From contig JAHCVI010000001.1 of the NCBI GenBank assembly GCA_019096155.1, positions 682,001-746,000 of the forward strand: 64,000 nt of DNA, given 5' to 3'. Positions 43,582-54,245 of the stretch are shown here, one piece after another. Positions within the stretch are counted from its first letter, which is position 1. Each line of letters begins with the position of its first letter. The stretch comes from Staphylotrichum longicolle. Its lineage: Eukaryota > Ascomycota > Sordariomycetes > Sordariales > Chaetomiaceae. Position numbers and translations under genes: made by a program. The notes beneath the pieces are model-generated. The model did not search any database and was not told the origin of the DNA. It worked only from the letters and a program-made list of their open reading frames with translations.

Positions 43582-44283
43582 ATGCGCTTAGTTTTGGTTC
43601 GGGCGGACGGATGCTAGGTTGACGATCTCATTGCTTCGGTGTTCACTTGGGAAACGGGCTGCATGCCGTACACACATACAGCCGGGGTTGGCTGTCTCTG
43701 TTCTTAGGGCTGCTTTCTACCGGGATGGGGTTCTCAATGGAAATGGACTTCAGGCCGTGCTTCATGGGGCAAGGACGTTGTGAGAGACAGCAACGGGAGT
43801 TCTGAGCGCCGAATGACAACCGGAAACGGTCGAACGAGCAATCGAAGCAAATGTCGCGCCCAGGTCTGTGTCTTGTGTGGCCCGGATGATTCTTGATACG
43901 CCTTAGTTTCCACAGGCAGCGGGGATTGATGTGCGGTCCTGCCATGTCCGCCAACTACCATATTCACAAAACTAGCCCATCCCGTTCCTTCAAGTCCCCG
44001 ACGACAAGCTTGATTGGACACCATCCATTGTGCGTTTTGTGTGAGCTGTTTAGTTCCCCCAATTGCGCCCCTTGAGAAACGCTTGGGCCGTGTCTTGTCC
44101 TCTGTTGAGCCCCTGCAATGACGTCGAGCTCCGCCTAAATTTCCAATTGAGCTTCAAACAAAAGTCCCCCAGAAACAACTGCGAGTCCGAGTCTCTCAGT
44201 CCCCGACCGTCGCCCTCAGCGCGCCTATTCTTAGCGTACATGGCAAGCTCCAGACAATAGCAACTTGTCCACGATCAGCCACA
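43582..44283. other. Intergenic between eL34 and NDUFAF3
   Basis: 702 bp between two rightward genes, containing the eL34 3' UTR and the NDUFAF3 promoter. Nothing else recognised. Confidence 0.5.
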
Positions 44284-45150
44284 ATGGCAGGCCCTCGCCT
44301 GTCTGTCGCCGGCACCCTCCGCGCCCTCCGCACCGTCCCCTCGAGAAGACCTCTCCCCTCCTCCTTTTCGCACCCACCCCGACCACTCCGGCCTGCTCCC
44401 GCAACAACAACAACAACAACCACTCCTCTTCTTTTTACAACCCCACTGCTGCCCACCAGCCATGAGAGCAAAAGGGCACTCCACACCACACCCCCAACCC
44501 ACAGCAGCAGCAGCAGCAGCAAGAAGCCCGCCCTCGGCCACAACAAGGAGCCCGTCCCGGCCACCCCGCCGCCCACCGACTTTGGGGAGCTGGACGTGCT
44601 CGCGTCGGCGCCCGTGCCCGCGACCGCCGTGGAGGTGTGCCACGCCGACGGGTTCTCGCTCAACTCCGGGGTGCGGATCGGTGGGGGGGACGGCGCGCTG
44701 CTGGTCGGCGGGGAGGCGTTTGTTTGGAGGCCTTGGGAGGCCGGGGACGGAGATGGAAGGAGGGGCGAAAAGGGGAAGGGGAGGAGGAGGTTGGTGAATG
44801 ACAAGGGGCAGTGGGAGGTTGCGGAGGAGGTGTGGGGGCCTTTGGGGTTGTTGTGGCCGCGGCCTGGTAAGTTCTCCTCCCGTTTGACTCTTTGTGGTGT
44901 AAATTGGGGATGGGGATGGGAGCTGTGCTGACGTGGCGAGGAAATAGATCTACTGATTCTGGGTCTGGGTCCCGAGATACGGCCGCTGAGTCCCGCGACG
45001 AGGAGGGCGATTAGCAACCTGGGCATGAGGGTTGAGGTGCTGGACACGAGGAACGCGGCGTCGCAGTACAATATGCTGGCGACGGAGAGGGGGGTGGAGG
45101 ACGTTGCTGCGGCGTTGATACCCATTGGGTGGAAGGAGGGGGCGGAGTAG
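44284..45150 (+). CDS. NADH dehydrogenase (complex I) assembly factor NDUFAF3 homologue
   Basis: Two exons, 44284-44866 and 44948-45150, with an 81-nt intron, give 261 residues. The N-terminus is Arg/Ser/Pro-rich without acidic residues for about 60 positions, as in a mitochondrial presequence, and includes Thr and Ser homopolymers. The C-terminal domain has the family blocks 'VEVCHADGFSLNSGVRIGGG', 'ALLVGGEAFVW', 'DLLILGLGPEIRPLSPATRR' and 'GMRVEVLDTRNAASQYNMLA'. NDUFAF3 helps join the Q module of complex I at the inner mitochondrial membrane. Its presence implies a complex I respiratory chain, as expected for a filamentous ascomycete. An antisense frame at 44196-45263 is a shadow. Confidence 0.92.
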
Positions 45151-45916
45151 ATGGTTTGGAGATGGAGGCAGGGGCGCTTAGTTAGGGTCAGGAGTGGGAG
45201 ATGGCAGCTTCTTCCAAGCTGAGGATGACGGGCTCGGGTACTCGAGTTCGTTGAGGTTATCATGACAGGCTGGGAGAAGACGTGTTTAGTAGAATACTAG
45301 GCTTCAGGACAGCTAGAGAGAGGGTGTAAGATATGTGTGTCGGGGCCGGTATTCTCGTACGTTTGTACTGATATGGATATTGGTGCACGTTTCCTGCCTG
45401 TGCCGTGTAATTCAACAACACGAACAGGGTAATTTTGAGGTAGGCTCAGCTCAAGCTCTCAAATGAAGGCCGAGGGGAGGCGCGTTAGAAGCCTGGGAGA
45501 GTTGGAGAGTCGTTTGGAGAAGCCTGCGGGAGGGCCAGTACTGAGTCGCCATCTCAGCCGAGACTGGAATGCCCTCGAGATGATCTTCTCACAAGGAACA
45601 TGGGCGGCTCACAACCAGACATTCTCCGTTTACTCCGTCACATGCTCTGGCTCTATTCTCTCCTCTAAACTCGCATCTAATTTTCGAGAAACCAGCGCCA
45701 TCCGTCCCAGTCGACGGCTCCCTTTTTTTGTTTGGTCCGCGCCATAGTCACCAGATCCTGTCCACCGTGAATAAACAGATCCTACCGCGCAGCGCCGCAA
45801 CACCTCGTGATCCAGTCAGGTAAATCCACCCAACATCGTACACCACTCCAACTCAACGGCTTCTCAGCAACAAGCCGAGATCGTTATTCGGACTCGCATT
45901 GCACGCCCGAGACAGC
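45151..45916. other. Convergent 3' region, NDUFAF3 and sphingolipid methyltransferase
   Basis: 766 bp between convergent genes; only 3' UTR-type sequence is seen. Confidence 0.5.
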
Positions 45917-47660
45917 TTACTGGACGGGGACGCTGGGGAAGTCAGTGGCGTTAGCCTTGGCCCAGGCCTTGAGATCAGCCTTGGTAGCCTGCGTAGCGCC
46001 GATGATGCGTGCTGGGTAGGGACGCCTTCAACGCGGTGATACGAGTTGATGTTCTTGTGGAGAACAATCTGGTAGCAAGTGGCGCTACCTGGCGGGAGAT
46101 GATGGTCGAGTAAGCGAGGAAGAACTCCCAGATCTTTTCGTTCAAGTTAGCAGATGAGAATCACAAAGGGTCAAAGCTGGGGAGACATACGCGGAACCAT
46201 CTCTTGCCGTACTTGGCCTCGACCTTATCGCGGTTGGCCATCCAGTTACGGTACCACCGCCAGATGGTGGCCGAGTAGTGCACGCCAATGGTCTCGCTGC
46301 TCTTGACCTCGAAGCCGGCGCCCTCGAGCTTGTCGATGAACCAGCCGAGGGGAGTCGAAGCGTCAGCGCCGGGGAAGATGTACTTGTTCATGAACAGACC
46401 CCAGATCAGGTCCTCGTACTGCCAGCTCTTGCGCAGACCGGCGATCTGGAGGAAGAAGGTGCCATCGTCCTCAAGCATGTCATAGACCTGCTTGAGGAAG
46501 CCGTGGAAGTGGCGGACGCCGACGTGCTCGGCCATCTCAAGGCAGGTGATCTTGTTGTAGCGGCCCTCGGGCACCGGGATGTCGCGGTAGTCCATGCACA
46601 GAATCTTGCTCTGCTCCTCGGGGATGCCAACCTTGCGCAGAGCGCCGTTGCCCCAGGCGGTCTGGTTGCGGCCCAGAGTGATGCCGGTGACCTTGGCGCC
46701 GTAGTTGACGCTGGCAAAGCGGGCCAGGGTGCCCCAGCCGCAGCCAATGTCGAGCATGCGCTCGCCCTCCTTGAGGGCAATCTTCTCGCAAACGCCCGCG
46801 AGCTTGTTGTCCTGGAGCTCCTCCAGAGTCTCCTCCCGGTTGATGTCACTGATGATGCCCGACGTGTAAATCATGCGCGGGCCGAGGAACCACGCGTAGA
46901 AGTCGTCGCCGCGGTCGTAGTGATCGCGGACCTGCTCCTCATCTGGGTCAAGTTAGCAAGTGGCCCAGGCACACAAACGAGCGGGGAGGCGACCTACCCT
47001 GAGAACGGGTGTGCATGATCACCTCGGGGATCATGCCCGTCAGGAAGAACTTGATCAGGCTCAGGGTGAAGCGGAAGTTGGCCCAGTCGTGGCGGTACTC
47101 CATGACCTCGAGGGCGTCGCCGTTGAAGTCAACATCGCCGTCAAAGTACATCTCATGGAAGGTCTCCATGGGGATCTTGTTGCGGCCATGGTACTTGGCC
47201 TGGTCCTCGGGCTTCTTGAAGGTGAGGTAGTGCTCGACGGGGCGGCCGGGAAACCGGGCCTTCTCGTTCTTGCGGGGGGAGATGGTGGAGGCAATGATCC
47301 AGAAGGCACCAAGAAGGGGGAGGGTGGTGAAGAGGGCCAGGAAGAGAGTCGTCTTCAGACCGCCGCCGAGCTTCCACGACAGGTACAGGGGTACACCGCC
47401 TAGGATGGAGAAGAGCAGGAGGTTGGAGAAGCTCTCGCTGCCGGCGGCGTCGGCGGGCAGAGGGGCATTCTTGATGGTCGGGTACTGGCGGGCGCGTGTC
47501 AGCGGAGGTCAATTGGCGTCGTTGCAGCTCCGGGAGAACTCACCGACGTGGTGCGCACTCCGCACTCCTCGAACTTCTCAAAGGTCGGCGTAGGGGCCTT
47601 GGGAGTCTCGATGAACTCGAACTCGGACTCGCTGCCGTTGGCGCTCTGTGGTTTCGACAT
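45917..47660 (-). pseudogene. Sphingolipid C9-methyltransferase, with two apparent 1-nt deletions in the last exon
   Basis: Four exons: 47660-47544, 47484-46998, 46942-46191 and 46133-45917. Two membrane segments near residues 55-100 are followed by a cyclopropane-synthase-type methyltransferase: the SAM-binding 'MLDIGCGWGTLARFASVNYG', then 'VTGITLGRNQTAWG' and 'ITCLEMAEHVGVRHFHGFLK'. The family methylates C9 of the sphingoid base of fungal glucosylceramide in the ER, which matters for growth and virulence in other fungi. In the last exon, conserved 'GSATCYQIVLHKN' is reached only if one G is restored near 46088; a second base is missing near 46006. Exon 4 is 217 nt; 219 would close in frame at the TAA at 45917. 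As read, translation stops early, after about 497 residues, with a wrong tail. A sequence error is as likely as a real lesion. Confidence 0.85.
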
Positions 47661-48493
47661 GTTGGCCAGCTGCTACTACAGCCCCGGGTGTGGACTGTTG
47701 GAGCAGGAGAGCAGGAGAGCAGGAGAGGGGGAATGTCGGTGGAGAGAGGAAAGGGGAGGTCCCAGATTCCAGAGTGTGGGAGCTTTTTCAGCAGCAGCGA
47801 CGCACCTAGCCCCGGCTCTGTGGTGGACTTGTGCTGTGGCTGGCAGTGGGCCCGCTGTCGTGCAACGCTTGGCACCACAAGCTAACGTTATCTGCAGGGG
47901 TCTTGCCGTGTCCAGCTTGTGTTATCGGCGGTGATCCCAGTGTCTGTTGCCCCTTTTCTGGCCTGTTTTGACTTTTGAGTCCTTGTGGATGTATTTTCCT
48001 GGGGAGGAGGCTGGCCCTCAAGAAACCGCCTCGCAGGCTGTTGTGTTCTTGCTCGTCCCATGTTTCAGTGTTTTGTGGATCAGGGGTTCAGATTGCAAAC
48101 ATACCTTAACTTACTTTGCATCATGGCACCGAATGCACACCCACAAGAACAGCACTTCGTGTTTGGGGTCCAGATTGCTGCCAAGGATCCTCACCTGCCT
48201 CGAGCCCGCGTCCCGCGGAACCCATCCTACCCATCACAGCACCTCGAAATAAGGTAATCACCACCACAACTACCGCCCGACCAGCCAGGGGTTGCAACCA
48301 AAAAGGTCATCAATGTTTTGTGCAACAAGGCCCTTACCCTAGCACACCCTCAGCTGGTCGTTGAATCAGGGTCATTTTCCGAAGCTGCCCTGGATGGTAC
48401 AAGCACCGTCCCTGCATTTTGCGCCCCTCGTCCCATCTTAAGCCAAACCATCACCAATTGGAGTCGGGGACCGCAACACGACGCGCCACACTT
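47661..48493. other. Intergenic upstream of sphingolipid methyltransferase
   Basis: 833 bp. It includes a short GAGAGCAG-type tandem repeat near 47702-47724 just upstream of the methyltransferase start and a TAACGTTA palindrome at 47883 followed by TCTGCAG. On the far side is the alpha-glucosidase 3' UTR. Confidence 0.5.
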
Positions 48494-50761
48494 TCAACAC
48501 CCCGCCAAATACAACCTCCCCTCCCACGGCCTCAACCTCCTCGTCCTCCCCGCAGCCCCCTTCTCCACCTCGGCAGCGTCCTCATAGCTCCCCACCCCAA
48601 ACACCAAGCCCTCGTATGGTGGCAACTCGACCTCCTGCTCCTCCCCCGTGAAATTCAACACCACCGCCGCCCTCTCCCCACCCTCCCCGCGCTTCCCAAA
48701 CACAAACGTCGTCTCCTCCCCCATCCCAAACCCCTCAAACGCCCCGTGCACCAGCACATCCCGGTGCGCCTTCCTGAACGCAATCATCCGCTTCCAGAAC
48801 CCCAGCACCGACCCCTCCCCCTCGGCGACCTGCCGCGCCACGTTGATCTCCCCGTACAGGTCGTGCACCCGCATCCACGGCTCCGCCGCCGCCGCCCCAG
48901 CGGGGTCCGTGAACCCGGCGTGCGGCGCCGCCCCGTCCCACTGCATCGGCAGGCGGGCGTTATCGCGCCCCAGGACCTGCAGGCTGCGCATCACGTAGGC
49001 CAGCTCGGCCGGGTCGTCGTGCGACTGCGCGGCCATGGCGCGGTAGAAGTTGACGGACTCGATGTCGCGGTACGACGAGATGGGCCAGTCCGGGGGCACG
49101 TTGATCATGCCGATCTCTTGGCCCTGGTAGATGAAGAGCGTGCCCGTCAGGGCGCAGAGCATGAGGGCGAGCAGCTTGGCCGAGGGCGCGCGGGCGTCGG
49201 GGGCGTCGGAGCAGTAGCGGGAGACGGAGCGGCCTTGGTCTGGGGTTGCGTTGTTCTGCGGGTTAGAGGCGGGGGGGTTGTTCTTCGCTGAAGGGGGAGG
49301 GCAGAGCCGGCTCACTCACCGTGGTTCTCGCAAAAGACGGTCGTCCACCCGTCGGTGCCCTCGATGAACTGCTGCCACTTGGCCACGATGCCCTTGAACT
49401 GCGACAGCTTCCACTCCTCAAAGTGGTACTTGTGCTCCTTGCCCTGGCCGAGGTCGACAATGTCGAACTGGAACACCATGCTCAGCTGCTTGTCGCTCGC
49501 GCCGACGTACTGGAGCACCTTCTCGGGGTCGGGCGTGTGCGGGAGCTCGCCCACTGTCACGGCGTCGTAGTGGTTGAGCACCTGCTCGTTCATCTCCCTG
49601 AGGAACTCGTGCATGCGGGGCCCGTTGGCGTAGTACAGCCAGGCGGGCTGTTCGTAGAAGCGGGGGTCGACGACGGGGGCGTCCTTGAATTCGACCCCCT
49701 TGGAGTACCTTTGAACGCGGACGGTGTCAGTGTCTCACAGAAGGGGTGGGGTTCCACGCTAGAGTACCGACATGTTCACAGTGTCTACTCGGAAGCCATC
49801 GACCCCCTTGTCGAGCCAAAAACGCATGGCGCTGTCGTAGATGGCCTTGCGCGTCTCCTCATTCTCCCAGTTCAGGTCCGGCTGCTCCTTGGCGAATAAG
49901 TGCAAGTAGTACTCTCCGGTATGCTCGTCATACTCCCAGGTTGGCCCCGAGAAGTAGCTTCTCCAGTTTGTCGGTGGCAGGCGAGTGCCATCTTTGGCAT
50001 ACCGAGGTGGTTTCCAGATGTACCTATCCCATCCCGTTAGGGTTCCGTCACCCCGGACGACATCTCGCAGGGGGAAAACGTACCAGTCACGTTTCGGGTT
50101 GTCTTTGGAGGACCTCGACTCCTTGAACCAGGCGTGCTGGTCTGACGTGTGGTTGATGACGAGGTCTAGTATCAGTTTCATACCCCTTGCTGGGTGTTAG
50201 CGGACAGGGAGGGCGACGACTGACTGCTCTTGGGGGATCCTACCGCTTGTGACAAGCATCTATCAGGTCTTCCATGTCCTCGACCGAGCCATATGGAGGG
50301 TAGACCTTTTCGTAGTCCGAGATGTCATAACCCATATCAACCTTGATGGAGTGTTAGCTCATCATACGATTTGAGGCAATATTCACTGGGACAGAATGAG
50401 AAAGCATTGCAATTCCCATCTCCAGCGTCGAACAGGTTGCTCTTTCTCTTCCCGTCCAAGATACAACCCCTGGTGAATAGCAGTGTGCAGTATACTCCAG
50501 AGCATTGACTGACCTGAGGACTGTCAAACCTACACAGGACAGCCGTATCAGCGTGTTGATCAAAGGGGGCTTGGTTGAGTGGTGTACCTACATGGGCGAG
50601 ACCCAAATAACATCAATACCAAGGTCCTTCAAGTAGTCAATCTTGCTCAGAATCCCAGGGATGTCACCGAGACCATCCCCGTTGGAATCCTTGAAGGACG
50701 CGGGGTAGATCTGATAGCACACCGCGTCCTTCCACCACGGCCTTTCTGTCGTGCTGCCCAT
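48494..50761 (-). CDS. GH13 alpha-glucosidase (maltase / oligo-1,6-glucosidase type)
   Basis: Six exons: 50761-50592, 50529-50514, 50341-50244, 50185-49768, 49698-49320 and 49239-48494, giving 608 residues. GH13 motifs in order: 'WWKDAVCYQIYPASFKDSNG', 'DVIWVSPMFDSPQVDMGYDI', 'LILDLVINHTSD', nucleophile Asp in 'GFRVDTVNM', acid/base Glu in 'VTVGELPHTPD' and Asp in 'ENHDQGRSVSRY'. There is no signal peptide, so it is probably a cytosolic maltase acting on imported disaccharides. Exon 2 is only 16 nt. The junction after 'DTVNM' is uncertain: relatives continue 'YSKG', and the acceptor that would give this (49708) is out of frame, while the in-frame acceptor (49698) skips three residues. The next intron ends at the second of two AGs. 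Confidence 0.9.
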
Positions 50762-52116
50762 ATTTTGAAAGTCTGGTTGGGGATGAACCAAACAAGAGCA
50801 AGGAATGAGGGAGTAAGAGGATCCGATGAGGCTTCGGAGTGGGATATGAACTTTGACAATCTCAACACCAAGTCTTCAGTTGTTGTCCTTGCTGCTTTAC
50901 GTGGGATGGCCGCGGACGACGGATACTGCCTGAGGCTGAGGAGTAATCAGGCCTGCAAGTGTCTGGGATGTCCCGATATGCAGCTGGATCGGCGGAGTTC
51001 AACCAAGGAAGAGGCGCAGATAAAGCGGGCACCCAAGATATGTGACGCTGCAGCAGCGGTCCACTCGCGCCGCATCCCAATGTTGGGAAACAGCCAATGG
51101 GTGTGAGGCAAGAAGCAACGGTGCAATCGACAAGAGGAGGCGTAATTCACGGCGGCATCTCTGGCTTGATCATTGCTTAGCTTTGGGCGGATAGTGGCTA
51201 CCTTAGTCTGTGTGTCATCAGGAAGAGGACGGAGGAGAGCGAGCCTTCACACTACGCTGGCCCCTGGGTTGCCCTGAGTTCTAAGACAAAACGAGTAACA
51301 AGAAGGCAAATGTAGTGCAAGTCCATCCGGCAATTGCTGCTATCTGGTTATAGAGAGCATACTGGGTTACCCTGTCTTAAACCTAGAAGTGTTGGACGGT
51401 ATTCAACATGCCAAATGGTGGTAGTCTAGATCCTTATGTTGATGATCAGCGGCTAACCTGAGACCTGTCTGTCGCTCAGGACGGATATCCCCCTGTGCTT
51501 CATACATACTACACCGAGAGGATGCGCCTCTCTTAGGTTATTTACTGTACGGATCGCGGTGCGTCCAGTTTTACTGTGAAATCGAGAGACGTGCTGAGGT
51601 TTGTGATGTTCCAGTTGACCTGCTGGTTCCCATCCACCTTTCTTCGGAGCTCACCCACACACTTGCAACCGGCTAGCTCGAGGCCAGAAATCGCTTTCTG
51701 CCGAGGCCGCGGTTTGAGCGGAGAGCTTGCGGAGCGCCTCCTTCTGTTCCCGTCTTCTAACCTGACAGTGGGCTGTAATCATGTAGCCCGGAGAAAACGT
51801 GTATAGCAGGCTGGCGCCTGGCCTGCCACACTTCGTCCGTCGGGCCCTGGAATCTACGATGTAATCGCTGGGTGTGAGTTTCCAGTGTTGCGAACGAGAG
51901 AAGACATTCACAGCTAGCTAAAGTTGAGTCCGTTGCTGTGGATCCTGCATCTTCTACAGCCGGTATATGGTAACATGGTTAGCTACAGGAAACTGTTCAA
52001 GCATATAATAGATACCCACCTAGCAGGTCTCGTAGATGTGGAAATACATCAACTGAGGGACGGCAAAACTGGGCCGTAGTATTCGTGCACAACTGCGGCG
52101 TCGTGGGACATTTTCT
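50762..52116. other. Gene-free stretch between alpha-glucosidase and spp2
   Basis: 1.36 kb holding the alpha-glucosidase promoter on the left and the spp2 3' UTR on the right. No gene, RNA or repeat recognised. Confidence 0.5.
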
Positions 52117-53040
52117 CTATCTGTCACGCCCGCGCTCCCGCTCCCGCTCCCGCTCTCTTTCCCTTTCCCGCTTGTAGCTGTCGCGGTATCGGTCGTCGGT
52201 CCGTTGGCGCTTCTTGCTCTCTTCTCTCCGGTAGTCGTCAAGGCGCATGGGCCGGGAGTCTTTGGCAGTTTTCTGATTCCACGCGCCAAGGTCCTCGGCC
52301 CCCTTCGCATCCTTGGCACCGAGCCCGGTGAGGTTTGCATGCCTGTTCACTTCTCTGACTTTGCCCCTCATCTTTCCATCCCAGCCAAAGTTGCGGAGGA
52401 GGTGGGCGCCAAAATCATCGATGGGCACCGATTGGTAGTCCTCGGGCCGCGGGTCCCGGTCAGCAGCATCGGAATCGAGGCGCTTGCGTTTCGGTGCGCT
52501 TGATCCCATAAGGGCATCCATCGCTTCGTCGTCGATGCTCTTGTTGCCCTTTTCCTTCCTTGTTGGATCGGCAGAGTCGGAGTCGTCGTTTCGCGACTTG
52601 GGTTCCTGTTTCCCCTTGTCCCTGTTGCCTCCTGTTCCCTTCATGTTGATGGTCAACCCCCACTTGACGGGCTTGTCTTGTGATTCGGAACTGTCTGCGG
52701 CGCCTCCATCGCGGCGGGATTTGGAATCCTCTTCCTTGTTGTCTTTTTCTGCATCTGCGTTGCCATTTTGAGTGCGTGGCGTACCCTCCTTCTGGCCCCT
52801 CCGCCCTGGTTGAGCGTTCTCGTCTTCTAGACTCGCGCCGTGGACATCAAAGGAAGTGATGACCTCGTGGCGGCCGTACCTCGTCTGCGCGTCGTTGTCG
52901 CTGTTGTCTTCGGAGTCAGAATCCGCATCTAACTCCTTCGCCCGGTGGCGTTTCCCGTGCGCGGGACGGGCGCGTGGTTTGATTTTGTGTGTTCCAAGCT
53001 GGATTGCTATCCTGGAAGGATTGCTGTCGCTGTCTGGCAT
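52117..53040 (-). CDS. spp2: Pre-mRNA splicing factor Spp2 (GPKOW family, G-patch)
   Basis: An intronless frame of 307 residues from the ATG at 53040 ('MPDSDSNPSRIAIQLGTHKI'); the frame is open to an ATG at 53073, 11 codons earlier. The N-terminus 'IAIQLG' and the later core 'YQSVPIDDFGAHLLRNFGWD' followed by 'GKMRGKV' are the Spp2 G-patch signature. The rest is highly charged and likely disordered, ending in an Arg-Glu dipeptide run. Spp2 binds the DEAH helicase Prp2 through its G-patch and activates it for spliceosome remodelling before the first splicing step. Confidence 0.9.
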   Translation of the reverse strand: MPDSDSNPSRIAIQLGTHKIKPRARPAHGKRHRAKELDADSDSEDNSDNDAQTRYGRHEVITSFDVHGASLEDENAQPGRRGQKEGTPRTQNGNADAEKDNKEEDSKSRRDGGAADSSESQDKPVKWGLTINMKGTGGNRDKGKQEPKSRNDDSDSADPTRKEKGNKSIDDEAMDALMGSSAPKRKRLDSDAADRDPRPEDYQSVPIDDFGAHLLRNFGWDGKMRGKVREVNRHANLTGLGAKDAKGAEDLGAWNQKTAKDSRPMRLDDYRREESKKRQRTDDRYRDSYKRERERERERERERGRDR

Positions 53041-54245
53041 GTTGGTGGCCGCTCTTTGCTCTCTCTGAAGCAAGTACCGAGCAATTGCAAAGCAATGGGG
53101 CGAGATCTGTTTGCAGAACTGGCAGGTAGCTGGAGGTTATTGGGGCGAGTCGTGCTTTGCGCCAGCGCCATGCAAGGCTGCCATCACTGACACGGAAAGT
53201 GGGGACCTTTCCGGGCCCGTGGTGGGGCAGATGATTTCGGTGTGGCCTCAGGCAACGACCTAACATTAAACCATCCTTACCTATTATCCGCGCCAGAAGG
53301 TCTGACACCAGTCGGTCTCTCCACCGGCCGCACTGAATCACTTGTTCCTCCCCAACACAACCGAGCCCGATGCTCGCCTTCCTTCTTCCTGACCTCTTCC
53401 TCTCCCAGCCGCGGACCCGCTCGGCGGCAGAAGTCGCAGACCAAACGGCAGTCCGGCGAATGCCCTTCCCAGAATGAGGACAGCCCGGGACCGCTTTTAC
53501 CCTTCTCGGACCTGACGAGGCAAGCAATGGCTCAGGGAGCCAGTGTGCTGAGCTGGGCCCTGGCGGCCGCTGTCGGCTCCTGAAGTCGGCCGATGGAAGC
53601 GCCTTCCTGGACGGACCTGCTCGAGCGGCAGTCAGACAGCCCGGCCGCAATTCTGGTCAAAGCCAGCGAGGTATTGCTTCCCACAAGCTCGTCTCAGCTC
53701 CTTTCGTCGTTCGTTCTTTTGGGTCCTTCCCGTCTGCTTCATGCCGATCGGATAATTCTCGGCCCCGCTGCCAAGCAGGCGCGGTGGGGCACGGACACGA
53801 GTGTGTCACAGTATGGGAAAGTCCATTTCTTGGTTCTTGGCACCGTGTTTTTGGGCTGCCTAGGGCCTCCTGAGGCCTATCATTCCAGTGGAGTTTTAGG
53901 GCCCCTCACCTTCTAACACAGCCCCAAGTCGTCATCAGCACCACCCCCGACCAGCCCTGTCCCGCTTTCTTCAGGCGCTGATGCATCCTGGCTTAACATT
54001 TTTCGACCCCCGATGGCGTCGCTTGCTCGCTGATACGCCCGTCACTGCATCACAACCCCCTCAACACGGCACGACAGAGATTTACGATCTGCCCGACCCA
54101 GCTCAGTCAATCAAACCCGGCGTTGAAAAGTCGCAACGCCCACACTTTCCATCCTCTGCGCATTTGATTTTGGCTTCGTATCGCTCTGCTCAAGCCGACA
54201 TCGTCGTCCGTTTGCTTTAAAACGGATGTCGCTGTCGCCGATGTC
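53041..54245. other. Divergent promoter region between spp2 and eaf1
   Basis: 1.2 kb between two divergent genes. A short plus-strand frame at 53593-53916 has no recognisable content. Nothing else is seen. Confidence 0.5.

Noticed and set aside
44196..45263. 355-codon minus-strand frame
   Set aside because: Antisense shadow of NDUFAF3, which has clear family motifs on the plus strand.
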